In this document: one piece after another, positions 19,872 through 27,452 of the stretch
Layout: each line of letters starts with the position of its first letter
How positions within the stretch are numbered: position 1 is the first letter of the stretch
Assembly: GCA_003354055.1 (NCBI GenBank)
Contig: PIVQ01000025.1
Location: 1-28,642 of the forward strand
DNA from: Desulfobacteraceae bacterium
Lineage (GTDB): Bacteria > Desulfobacterota > Desulfobacteria > Desulfobacterales > Desulfobacteraceae
Direction of reading: 5' to 3'
Length of the DNA stretch: 28,642 bases
Translations under genes and position numbers: made by a program
Notes under the pieces: generated by a model
The model's database searches: none
Seen by the model: the letters and a program-made list of their open reading frames with translations, nothing else
What the model was told of the DNA's origin: nothing

Positions 19872-20975
19872 ATGAAACGTGACTTTAGATCCGGCTCTTC
19901 AACAGGAGCCAAGACCTTTGTTATGGGATTGTTTCCCCAGTTTTGTAAAACTCTCATGGCGTGGACCTGTCTTTTTAGCCTTTTGATTTCACCGCCCGCT
20001 ACCATCGCCTCCCAGGACGCATACCCGGATCTTAAGGACGGTTTGTATGCCCAGATCAAAACCGATAAAGGAGTGATTCTTCTGGAACTCTTTTACAAAA
20101 GGGTGCCCATGACCGTGACCAACTTTGCAGGTCTTGCCAGGGGGACAATGGAAACCACGTCCAGAAAAGGGCAAACGTTTTATGACGGTCTTGTCTTTCA
20201 TCGGGTAATTCCGGATTTCATGATTCAGGGGGGGGATCCCCAGGGAACCGGAACCGGCGGACCAGGCTATCAGTTCCCGGATGAATTCCATCCGGAACTT
20301 AAACATGACGGCCCGGGTACTTTATCCATGGCCAATTCAGGACCCGGCACCAATGGTAGCCAGTTTTTCATCACACATAAGGCAACGCCCTGGCTGGATT
20401 TCAAACATACGGTGTTTGGTCGGGTGATAAAAGGTCAGGCTGTGGTTGATGCCATCGCAAAGGGTGATCTGCTCCAGACCGTGACCATCATTGCCAAAGG
20501 TAAAGAGGCTGAGTCATTCCGGATCGACCAGGCTGGATTTGATGCCATACAAAATCAGATGAACGCAGGAAACAGTGCTCTGATAAAGGAAGAAGCGGAA
20601 ACGTTTGAGCGGGAAATGCTTGCGAAGAATCCGGATGCCGTTAAAACAGATGCAGGCCTGATGTATGTCCCGATAAAACCGGGGGAAGGTCCGGCAGCAA
20701 CCAAGGGGGCAAGGGTCCGTGTCCATTATACCGGGGTGCTGGCAGACGGAAAGAAGTTTGACTCTTCCAGAGATCGGGGGCGGCCGATTCGTTTCACCCT
20801 TGGTGCCGGTGAGGTTATTCCCGGATGGGATCTTGGAATTACCGGCATGAAAAAAGGGGAGATGCGTCGTCTGCTTATTCCCTATCATCTGGCCTATGGG
20901 GAACGCGGTTATCCAGGTGTTATCCCTCCCAAAGCCACCCTTATTTTTGATGTGGAGCTGGTAGACTTTAAATAG
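19872..20975 (+). CDS. Exported cyclophilin-FKBP fusion peptidyl-prolyl isomerase
   Basis: A 367-residue dual-family immunophilin. A basic N-terminus and hydrophobic core (about residues 28-40, then PPATIAS) form a probable signal peptide, placing it in the periplasm or outside the cell. Residues about 52-215 are a cyclophilin domain, with [19 protein letters not shown] (catalytic Arg), [20 protein letters not shown] and [13 protein letters not shown] helical linker follows, then an FKBP domain from about 264 to the end ([57 protein letters not shown]). Both domains keep their usual active-site residues. AGGA at 19862-19865 fixes the ATG. It probably assists folding of exported proteins. Confidence 0.9.
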   Translation: MKRDFRSGSSTGAKTFVMGLFPQFCKTLMAWTCLFSLLISPPATIASQDAYPDLKDGLYAQIKTDKGVILLELFYKRVPMTVTNFAGLARGTMETTSRKGQTFYDGLVFHRVIPDFMIQGGDPQGTGTGGPGYQFPDEFHPELKHDGPGTLSMANSGPGTNGSQFFITHKATPWLDFKHTVFGRVIKGQAVVDAIAKGDLLQTVTIIAKGKEAESFRIDQAGFDAIQNQMNAGNSALIKEEAETFEREMLAKNPDAVKTDAGLMYVPIKPGEGPAATKGARVRVHYTGVLADGKKFDSSRDRGRPIRFTLGAGEVIPGWDLGITGMKKGEMRRLLIPYHLAYGERGYPGVIPPKATLIFDVELVDFK

Positions 20976-21011
20976 ATACTTCTGCCGGTCCCCGCCGGGT
21001 CCTATCCAAGC

Positions 21012-21713
21012 CTACAATAGCGGCATGGTTCTCATCTGGTTAAGTATCCTTGCTTTTCGTTTGAGAACATGGGGTCCGGGCGTTTTAATTGACCATTTGT
21101 GGGGACTTGGCAGTATCGCTGCCATTAGCGCTGCCTGTGAAGGGCTCAGCTGCTCTGCATTGCATGAAAAATAGGCCCGGGCGCCTGCCTGGGCTCCAAC
21201 AATCCCGGTTCCCCAATCCACGGTATTCAAATAAATTTCCAGAATTCTTTCTTTATCCCATATAAGTTCAATAAGGATTGTATACCAGGCTTCGGCCGCC
21301 TTTCTGAAAATCGATCTGCTGGCCGGCAGATACAGGGAGCGGGCTGCCTGCATGCTGATGGTTGATGCTCCCCTGAATCCCCTGTTTGCCATGACTTGAT
21401 CAATCACATTTCTGATTTCCTCAAAATCAAACCCGTGGTGCTTGAGAAACCGCTGATCTTCGGAGGCCAGAACAGCCTGCCTTAAGTTTGGGGATATTTT
21501 GTTGATATCTTTCCAGGCATAGGTTGACGGAACATAAGGGGCATCAAAGTAACGTCCCATAACCCATTCATAAGCCATGTTCACCGTTCCCGGCGGATTG
21601 ACATATTTAAAAATCAATACCTGGCCAAGGGTCAGCATAACAACCAAGAGGATGAGTTTCATCCCTGTTCTGATCAGCCATCCCCTTAATGTCTTTTTTT
21701 TAGATTTATCCAT
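21012..21713 (-). CDS. mtgA: Monofunctional peptidoglycan transglycosylase
   Basis: A 233-residue GT51 protein. One N-terminal transmembrane helix (about residues 17-36) anchors it in the inner membrane. ASEDQRFLKHHGFD holds the catalytic Glu85; GASTISMQAARSLYL and KERILEIYLNTVDWG are the other conserved GT51 blocks, the last with the second acidic residue. It polymerises lipid II glycan strands and lacks the transpeptidase domain of bifunctional PBPs. ATG at 21713 is chosen for AGGA seven bases upstream; the frame stays open for 30 further codons. It converges with the immunophilin gene and diverges from the small AF1514-like gene. Confidence 0.9.
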   Translation of the reverse strand: MDKSKKKTLRGWLIRTGMKLILLVVMLTLGQVLIFKYVNPPGTVNMAYEWVMGRYFDAPYVPSTYAWKDINKISPNLRQAVLASEDQRFLKHHGFDFEEIRNVIDQVMANRGFRGASTISMQAARSLYLPASRSIFRKAAEAWYTILIELIWDKERILEIYLNTVDWGTGIVGAQAGARAYFSCNAEQLSPSQAALMAAILPSPHKWSIKTPGPHVLKRKARILNQMRTMPLL

Positions 21714-21857
21714 GGTCAGTTCCTGTTTGCCGGTTCTACTTTGAACCGGGATTGTTGTCAAATGAAAATCCAGCCTTATATTCAGTGCATCTGGTTTGAA
21801 CAAAGTCAGGCGAATAATGTCAAGTTATATAACCCAATAATTATAGGGGAGGTTTTT

Positions 21858-22157
21858 ATGACACAGATACATCATGTGACGGAAAACCAGTCCAAAGAAT
21901 ATATCAATATTAATCTTGCAGGATCGGGTCTGGACTTTTTTTCAGCCAAGCAGGCTGCAAAGGACAAAGCCTTTGAAAAGTGTGATCATCCCATGATTTT
22001 ATCATGGAAAAACGGTAAAACCGGTGAAACCCATCCGGACTACGAGTGCGGAGTGAATGACAGGCCTTTCTGGATCCGCTATGCCGAAGGCAGGGGTGCC
22101 AACCTGACCATTGACATAAATCAGGGCGAATACGTGTTTATGGTATTGAAAATTTAA
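21858..22157 (+). CDS. Small AF1514-like conserved protein, function unknown
   Basis: A 99-residue soluble protein beginning MTQIHHVTENQSKEYIN, with a strong GGGGAGG ribosome site at 21847-21852. The central part LDFFSAKQAAKDKAFEKC is helical, followed by DHPMILSWKNGKTGET, ECGVNDRPFWIRYAEG and a beta-rich end. The pattern recalls the small AF1514 family named after an Archaeoglobus protein and common in sulfate reducers; I hold this loosely. No signal peptide or membrane segment is seen. tRNA-Arg follows 90 bases later. The open frame extends upstream to 21741, but without a ribosome site. Confidence 0.6.
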   Translation: MTQIHHVTENQSKEYININLAGSGLDFFSAKQAAKDKAFEKCDHPMILSWKNGKTGETHPDYECGVNDRPFWIRYAEGRGANLTIDINQGEYVFMVLKI

Positions 22158-22246
22158 AAACCGAACAGATCTTTTCTTTGTGGCATCTTTTCTATACCTA
22201 TGATAGAGAAAAACAAACAGGGCAAGACGTCCCTGTCCTAACCTGT

Positions 22247-22323
22247 GCGCCCGTAGCTCAGCTGGATAGAGCGCTGGACTTCGAATCCATAGGCCGCCCG
22301 TTCGAATCGGGCCGGGCGTACCA
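22247..22323 (+). tRNA. tRNA-Arg (TCG)
   Basis: A cloverleaf of 77 bases: acceptor GCGCCCG / CGGGCGT, D arm GCTC..GAGC, anticodon loop CTTCGAA with anticodon TCG at 22281-22283, T arm GCCCG / CGGGC around TTCGAAT, and encoded CCA (22321-22323). The outer pair of the anticodon stem (C27-T43) is mismatched; the rest pairs. Confidence 0.93.
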
Positions 22324-22359
22324 GTAAGAATATTCAAATTTCAGGGTGTTTATAAAAAA

Positions 22360-22388
22360 GGCTGATGGAAAAATTCCATCAGCCTTTT
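22360..22388. terminator. Rho-independent terminator, probably bidirectional
   Basis: GGCTGATGGAA, loop AAA and TTCCATCAGCC form a perfect 11-bp stem (22360-22384), with TTTT after it on the + strand and an A-run before it. It lies 36 bases after tRNA-Arg and can also end minus-strand transcripts of the symporter. Confidence 0.85.
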
Positions 22389-22412
22389 GTGCTTTATAGT
22401 CTTCAGATTGCC

Positions 22413-22536
22413 TTAGGAATCGTTACAAAATTACTTGATCTAAATACCCTGAAGGGCAGAAACTTATTTCCAAAACCCCTTAAAAGACTGGGTATTTTGA
22501 AAACAAAAGATCAAGTAATTTTGGAGCCGATCCTTA
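22413..22536 (+). repeat. Palindromic stop-codon-associated element, copy 2 (124 bp)
   Basis: The left arm starts TTAGGAATCGTTA then CAAAATTACTTGATCT. The right arm is its imperfect reverse complement, ending GATCCTTA. The inner 16 bases of the arms pair perfectly. It matches copy 1 (13599-13703) closely, but has 19 extra bases containing CCCTGAAGGG after the left arm. The final TTA (22534-22536) is the reverse-strand TAA stop of the symporter gene. It lies 24 bases beyond the terminator hairpin. Confidence 0.88.
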
Positions 22537-23886
22537 GATGATCTTCAGTCCATGTAAGAACACTGCTGTAATAGCAATGGGAGCAACTATTCTTGCCAGG
22601 AACAGGAAGACGGGCAGGTAGCTTACAGAGATAGTGCCGTTGTTAGACAACTCTTCAGCCACATCTTTTTTTGCCATTTTCCATCCCACAAAAAGGGAGA
22701 TGCAAAGACCGCCTAAGGGCAGCAGAAAGTTTGAGGCAATATGATCCGCATTATCAAAGAAGGTGGCGCCGAAAATTGTAACATCGGACATGACCCCGAA
22801 AGACAGGGAGCAGGGGATACCGAACAGGGTAATGACCAGGGTCGTGGCAATGGTGGCGGTTTTTCTGGATACCTTGAAATCTTCAACCAGATGGGCCACG
22901 ACGACTTCAAGGATTGAGATGGATGAGGTCAGTGCGGCAATGGCCAGTAAAAAGAAAAACAATACACAGAAAATACTGCCAAAGGGCATCTGCTGGAATA
23001 TATTGGGCAGTGTGACGAAAACCAGTCCAGGGCCTGCAGCCGGCTCAATGCCAAAGGCAAACACTGCGGGGAAAATTGCAATTCCGGCCAGCAGGGCAAT
23101 GACGGTGTCGGCAATAGTGATGTGGATGGCCAGGGGGGCGAGGCTTTCGCTTTTCTTTACATAGGAGCCATAGGTTATCAGGGTACCCATACCCAGGCTC
23201 AGAGAGAAAAATGCATGGCCGAGGGCTGCAAGAACCGCCTCGCTGGAGAGCTTGGAAAAATCCGGTTTAAATAAAAATTCAAATCCCTTGGATGCCCCGT
23301 CCAGGGTTACGGATCTGGCGCAGAGGAGAAAGAGGATCACTAGAAGCACGGGCATGAGAATCTTGGAGTAGCGCTCAATTCCGTTTTTAATACCAGCAAT
23401 AACGATAAAGCAGGTCAGGGCCATGAATCCCATCTGCCAGAAAATTGGTTTTGCCGTCTGGCTGATAAATCCGCCGAACATGGCGCCGATTTCATCCGGG
23501 GTTTGTCCGGAAAAGGCCCCGATCAGGGATTTGACAACGTATTCCATGGTCCAGCCGGCCACGACTCCGTAAAAGGAGAGAATCAAGAATGCCGCTGCGA
23601 TGCCCATATAGCCTGAGAAAAACCAGGGTGTGCCAGGGGCAAGACTCTTGTATGAGCCGAAAATGCCTTTCTGAGCCCGTCTGCCTACGGTGATTTCCGA
23701 GAGCATTACGGGCAACCCGATCAAAAGAATACAGATCAGATAAACAATGATAAACGCAGAACCACCGTATACACCGGTGATATAGGGGAACTTCCATATA
23801 TTTCCCAGGCCGATCGCAGATCCGGCTGCTGCCGCAATAAATCCGTATTTGCCTGTAAAACTGTCACGTTTTGAAACCGAAGTCAT
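22534..23886 (-). CDS. Sodium-dependent amino-acid transporter, NSS family
   Basis: A 450-residue polytopic protein of the neurotransmitter:sodium symporter family. TM1 holds AGSAIGLGNIWKFPY, the Na+ and substrate-binding signature; GGSAFIIVYLICILLIGLPVML is TM2 and SEITVGRR the loop after it. About eleven or twelve helices follow, and LGMGTLITYGSYV marks TM6. Bacterial members import amino acids with Na+; the particular amino acid is not evident. GGAGG on the reverse strand seven bases before the ATG is a strong ribosome site. The TAA stop is supplied by the end of the palindromic element, with a strong terminator just beyond. Confidence 0.9.
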   Translation of the reverse strand: MTSVSKRDSFTGKYGFIAAAAGSAIGLGNIWKFPYITGVYGGSAFIIVYLICILLIGLPVMLSEITVGRRAQKGIFGSYKSLAPGTPWFFSGYMGIAAAFLILSFYGVVAGWTMEYVVKSLIGAFSGQTPDEIGAMFGGFISQTAKPIFWQMGFMALTCFIVIAGIKNGIERYSKILMPVLLVILFLLCARSVTLDGASKGFEFLFKPDFSKLSSEAVLAALGHAFFSLSLGMGTLITYGSYVKKSESLAPLAIHITIADTVIALLAGIAIFPAVFAFGIEPAAGPGLVFVTLPNIFQQMPFGSIFCVLFFFLLAIAALTSSISILEVVVAHLVEDFKVSRKTATIATTLVITLFGIPCSLSFGVMSDVTIFGATFFDNADHIASNFLLPLGGLCISLFVGWKMAKKDVAEELSNNGTISVSYLPVFLFLARIVAPIAITAVFLHGLKII

Positions 23887-24023
23887 TTAACCTCCAAACA
23901 ATTGCTTTTGTTCTGTTCAATTTTGCTGCCTGATGGAGGACATGGCTACTCCGCCTGTTCGGGGCTGACCAGATTTCGAGAATTGTCAAAGAACAATCAC
24001 TTTCTCCATGTCTCTTCGTCAAG

Positions 24024-24057
24024 CATTGCTTATGCAATGGTTAAATATTTTTTAACC
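24024..24057. promoter_or_regulatory. Two adjoining inverted repeats upstream of the symporter gene
   Basis: CATTGC-TTAT-GCAATG (24024-24039) is followed with one shared base by GGTTAAA-TATTT-TTTAACC (24039-24057). They lie about 140 bases upstream of the symporter start in the divergent spacer 23887-24169. They could be operator sites or a hairpin in the leader; no function is shown. Nothing else recognisable is in this spacer. Confidence 0.35.
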
Positions 24058-24169
24058 GCAAGGTTTTTATAGAAATTTCAGGCAATTGTCAATATAAATC
24101 CTGTGGCGCATACACGAGACAATCTTTTTTATTCCATTGGTTAAACCGGTTGTGGTATATCAACCACTC

Positions 24170-24577
24170 ATGATTGAGGCTTTATCTGCATATGAGAATA
24201 TACTGGTCTGGATATCAGGGTTTTCCCTGTTTTTTTTCTTTTTCAGTCTGGCTGCTGTTCCCTGGTTGATTGGCAGGATTCCTGAAAATTATTTTTTGGG
24301 TATTGCTTCAGGTAAAAAAGGAATCCATCACGTCAGGCAGCACATCCTCATTATAATATTGAGGAATTTAACCGGTCTTCTGCTGTTTTTTATGGGTGTC
24401 ATTATGCTGTTCATACCCGGACAGGGGATTTTAACCATTCTAATCGGCCTGATGCTGGTTGATTTTCCCGGTAAAACAGGCCTGGTGATTTATTTGGTCC
24501 GGAAAAAAAGCATTCAAAAGACAATGAACTGGATTCGGGATAAAAAAGGGATTTCGCCCTTAAAATTTCACCCTTAA
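24170..24577 (+). CDS. Small membrane protein, PGPGW-like
   Basis: A 135-residue protein with two to three hydrophobic segments. ILVWISGFSLFFFFFSLAAVPWLIG is the first, and LLLFFMGVIMLFIPGQGILTILIGLMLVDFPGK contains the FIPGQG turn and DFPGK end that recall the putative transmembrane PGPGW family. The tail is basic. ATG at 24170 is chosen by exclusion; there is no clear ribosome site, and a TTG at 24137 remains possible. The gene lies between the divergent symporter gene and the RTX genes and does not obviously belong to either unit. Function is unknown. Confidence 0.6.
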   Translation: MIEALSAYENILVWISGFSLFFFFFSLAAVPWLIGRIPENYFLGIASGKKGIHHVRQHILIIILRNLTGLLLFFMGVIMLFIPGQGILTILIGLMLVDFPGKTGLVIYLVRKKSIQKTMNWIRDKKGISPLKFHP

Positions 24578-24623
24578 GATATTCCCAATATATTGGTTGC
24601 GTTTCAAAATTAAAGTGGCTATA

Positions 24624-24651
24624 TTGATTTTCGTCTCATTTTTTATATAAA
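24624..24651 (+). promoter_or_regulatory. Putative promoter of the first FecR-RTX gene
   Basis: TTGATT (24624-24629) and TATAAA (24646-24651) are separated by 16 bases, in a strongly AT-rich stretch. The leader then contains AAGTCG-AAA-CGACTT (24687-24701), a perfect 6-bp hairpin, and AAGGA (24725-24729) before the ATG at 24736. Confidence 0.5.
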
Positions 24652-24735
24652 ATAGCTGTAATAAAACTAAAATACGATTTTTTATCAAGTCGAAACGACT
24701 TATTCCCATAAATATCGTATCGATAAGGACTTATT

Positions 24736-27078
24736 ATGCCAGAACCTTTATCTGAAAACGCAGTAGGAAAAGTCGTCCAGGCAACCGGCGATGCAACAGC
24801 CGTTTCAAGCAGTGGCGTCCGCCAATTAACAGCTGACAGTGAAATTTTTCAAGGCGATACCCTGGTAACCAAAGAGGGCGGCTCCCTTGAGGTGTTGTTT
24901 AAGGACGATACCTCTCTCGGCCAGGGTGAAAATAGTGAAATCAGCGTGGATTCCTATGTGTATAACCCGGCCGATGCCTCCAATTCAAATCTTTTGCTGA
25001 ACATGTCCAAAGGGGTGTTTCGAACCATTACAGGCGAGATTGCAGAGAGTAATCCGGATCAGTTCCAGCTCAAATCTCCCCTGGCCACCATCGGGATCAG
25101 GGGAACCACCGTGGTCAGCGAAGTGCAAGGCGGCGTTGAAAAACACGGTGTCGAGGATATTGGCGCAGGCAAGGTCTTGGTGGTCAAGGATACCATGGGG
25201 AATATCCAGTTTATCGCTGATCCCAAACTGATTATTGATTTTATCCAGGGCCAGGCGATCCGGGCTCCGCGTGTTTTGACCCAGCAGGAACTGGATTATT
25301 TCCGGTCTGCAGCACCGATTTCTTCCGAGGACTCTGATGACGCTGGTGAGGATCCAGAGGGTGAAGAAGCCGCCGTGGATGGTGAGGATGGAGAAGGTGC
25401 AGAGACTGGTGAGGATGATGGCACCACTGATGACGGCGAGATTGATGGGTTAACTGTGCTGGGGCTCATCCCTGAATCTTTTTTGGCCAGTGAGGTGGAA
25501 GTTACCCCGGACTTTAAAAATACTGACCTTCCTCCTATTGCTCCTCCCTCAATCTATACGCCTGATTCGCCTGACCCTGAACCAGATGACTCTGAACCAG
25601 ATGACCCTAGCCCCACAGGCACATCGGGAGACGATAGTCTGACAGGCACGGACGGAGATGACACTATCTACGGCCTTGCAGGAAATGATACTCTCGATGG
25701 CGGCGCCGGTGATGATTCCCTAATCGGCGGTTCTGGTGCCGACCGTTTTGTGGGCGGTGCCGGCAACGATACCATGAACGGTAGTGACGAGCTTGACGAT
25801 TATCCGGCAAATGAAGTGGATTACAGGGCTGACCCTTCTGCCGTAACCGTGTCCATTCATTATGATTACTCAAATGGTTCTGAAAGTTATGCAGGCTCAA
25901 CCGCAACTGATGGTTGGGGGGATACCGATACCCTGGACTATATATCGGCTATACTCGGATCCGGTTACAATGACGATCTTACCATCACCTACAATGATGA
26001 AAGAACAGGCCATGATTATGAGGAACCTGCAACATATATTCTGGGCATGGAGGGGAACGATACCATGACCGCTGCAGGTGATGACTATGATGATGTAGCG
26101 GTTGTTTATATAGAAGATCCCGGATCGGTAACGGTCGACCTGGAGGCTGGAACCGCCACAGATGGATGGGGGGATACAGATACGCTTGTGGATATAAAGG
26201 TCATCGTTGGATCTGATTATGACGATTATTTGTACGGCACTAATGATACGGCTGCCCATGAGGGGGAGACATTTATTATAACCCTTGGGGATGACTATAT
26301 AGACGGCCGATCTGGTGACTATGACGAGATTGAATTCGAATTTCTGAATGAGTATTCGGACAATAGCTTTGACCATGCCTATGTGGACCTGGAATATGGT
26401 GAGGCATATGGATATGATGCCGGCGGAAACGAGCTGTTCTTTGATTCCGTGAACAATATTGAAGAGGTCATGGGCAGTTACGGGGATGATGAGATTCACG
26501 GCAGCTCTTCAGACAATTGGATAGACGGTAACGAGGGGGATGATATTATAAGCGGTGGACAAGGATCTCCCGGGGTGGATAACGACTACTTTAGAGGCGA
26601 AGAGGGTAATGATACCTTTTTATTGGTGGATTCAGGCAACTATGATTGGATAGAAGATTTCCAGATTGATGCTTCCACAGGCAATGATAACCTGACATTT
26701 CACGAAACTGGGTTGGGATTTGCTGCCGGGGGCAGTGGTTTTACCCTCGCAGCATCCGGAGATGACATAGATTCGGATGGCTACAATAGAATTGTAGTGA
26801 CGGATAATACAGATTCCAATTTCAGTGATGTGGCATCGGTTCTTACGAACGTACTGCTCTCAGGGTCTTTAGATAACAGTACTGATGAGGCTACCTATTT
26901 TGTAGTGAGTAACGGGAGTGAGGCCAGGGCTTATTTTTGGGAGGGGGATACATATGATGATAATGCGGTTACCTATACCAATGATGGCGATAATGAACTC
27001 ACCCTGCTTGCCGTGCTAAATGACGTAGCAGATGTCTCTGGAATGGATACGGATAACCTGGTGGTGGATGTTGCATGA
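24736..27078 (+). CDS. FecR-domain RTX calcium-binding protein, probable type I secretion substrate
   Basis: A 780-residue very acidic protein without a signal peptide. Residues about 10-185 form a FecR-type domain ([39 protein letters not shown] near 120). An acidic linker (about 197-238) and a Pro/Asp-rich hinge follow. Residues about 294-348 are RTX nonapeptides ([30 protein letters not shown]) that bind Ca2+. Two later modules share ATDGWGDTDTL (about 390 and 474), then GSYGDDEIHGSS..GNEGDDIISGG. The C-terminus (NELTLLAVLNDVADVSG) fits an uncleaved type I secretion signal. It is expected outside the cell or on its surface. A tandem paralog starts 374 bases downstream. Transporter genes are not in the window. 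Confidence 0.85.
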   Translation: MPEPLSENAVGKVVQATGDATAVSSSGVRQLTADSEIFQGDTLVTKEGGSLEVLFKDDTSLGQGENSEISVDSYVYNPADASNSNLLLNMSKGVFRTITGEIAESNPDQFQLKSPLATIGIRGTTVVSEVQGGVEKHGVEDIGAGKVLVVKDTMGNIQFIADPKLIIDFIQGQAIRAPRVLTQQELDYFRSAAPISSEDSDDAGEDPEGEEAAVDGEDGEGAETGEDDGTTDDGEIDGLTVLGLIPESFLASEVEVTPDFKNTDLPPIAPPSIYTPDSPDPEPDDSEPDDPSPTGTSGDDSLTGTDGDDTIYGLAGNDTLDGGAGDDSLIGGSGADRFVGGAGNDTMNGSDELDDYPANEVDYRADPSAVTVSIHYDYSNGSESYAGSTATDGWGDTDTLDYISAILGSGYNDDLTITYNDERTGHDYEEPATYILGMEGNDTMTAAGDDYDDVAVVYIEDPGSVTVDLEAGTATDGWGDTDTLVDIKVIVGSDYDDYLYGTNDTAAHEGETFIITLGDDYIDGRSGDYDEIEFEFLNEYSDNSFDHAYVDLEYGEAYGYDAGGNELFFDSVNNIEEVMGSYGDDEIHGSSSDNWIDGNEGDDIISGGQGSPGVDNDYFRGEEGNDTFLLVDSGNYDWIEDFQIDASTGNDNLTFHETGLGFAAGGSGFTLAASGDDIDSDGYNRIVVTDNTDSNFSDVASVLTNVLLSGSLDNSTDEATYFVVSNGSEARAYFWEGDTYDDNAVTYTNDGDNELTLLAVLNDVADVSGMDTDNLVVDVA

Positions 27079-27452
27079 TGTCTCGCGGTCAAGAGGCCGG
27101 ATGTTGAAAATGTATAGCAGGTGATTGTCAGTCCCCTGCACCGAGTACACTTATGACAGATAGTGGTTGGTAATCCACATCCATTTAATCCTCCGGAAAA
27201 TTGCTACTGTTGTCTGTCTGACTCAGAGATGAGGCAGACGGACAACAATGAACTGTATCATTACGAAAAACGGGGCACTCCCCCTGAATTTTCTTCTATA
27301 ATTCTTGTAACCATTTCTTTTAAAACAAATTTCTCATGTCTTTTTTTGTTTTTTTTGTTTGTGAAAACTACGAGTTCGCGCTAAACTGATCTCATACTTT
27401 AGTCTGACAAGGGGAGTTTTCACCACAAAATATCGTATACAAAGGATTTGCT
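27079..27452 (+). other. Spacer between the two RTX genes, with long hairpin and possible promoter
   Basis: No convincing gene is present. A stable hairpin occupies 27208-27247. A T-rich stretch lies at 27336-27360. A weak promoter candidate is TTGTGA (27359-27364), 17 bases, TAAACT (27382-27387). The last 30 bases (AAAATATCGTAT, then AAAGGATTTGCT before the ATG) resemble the leader of the first RTX gene, so the duplication included the ribosome-binding region. Confidence 0.5.
27208..27247 (+). terminator. Long hairpin downstream of the first RTX gene
   Basis: TGTTGTCTGTCTG (27208-27220) pairs with CAGACGGACAACA (27235-27247) over 13 bp with one G-U. Inside it, CTCA-GAGA-TGAG adds a further 4-bp stem with a GAGA loop after an A-G mismatch. 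There is no adjacent T-run, so it may be a 3'-end stabiliser or a Rho-dependent end rather than a classical terminator. Confidence 0.5.

Noticed and set aside
25897..26499. A 200-codon open frame on the - strand opposite the first RTX gene
   Set aside because: RTX Asp/Gly codons read backwards give a Ile/Val-rich artefact; no start signal or family resemblance.
27163..27384. A 73-codon + strand frame in the spacer between RTX genes
   Set aside because: It runs through the long hairpin and a T-rich tract, lacks a ribosome site, and its composition is not protein-like.
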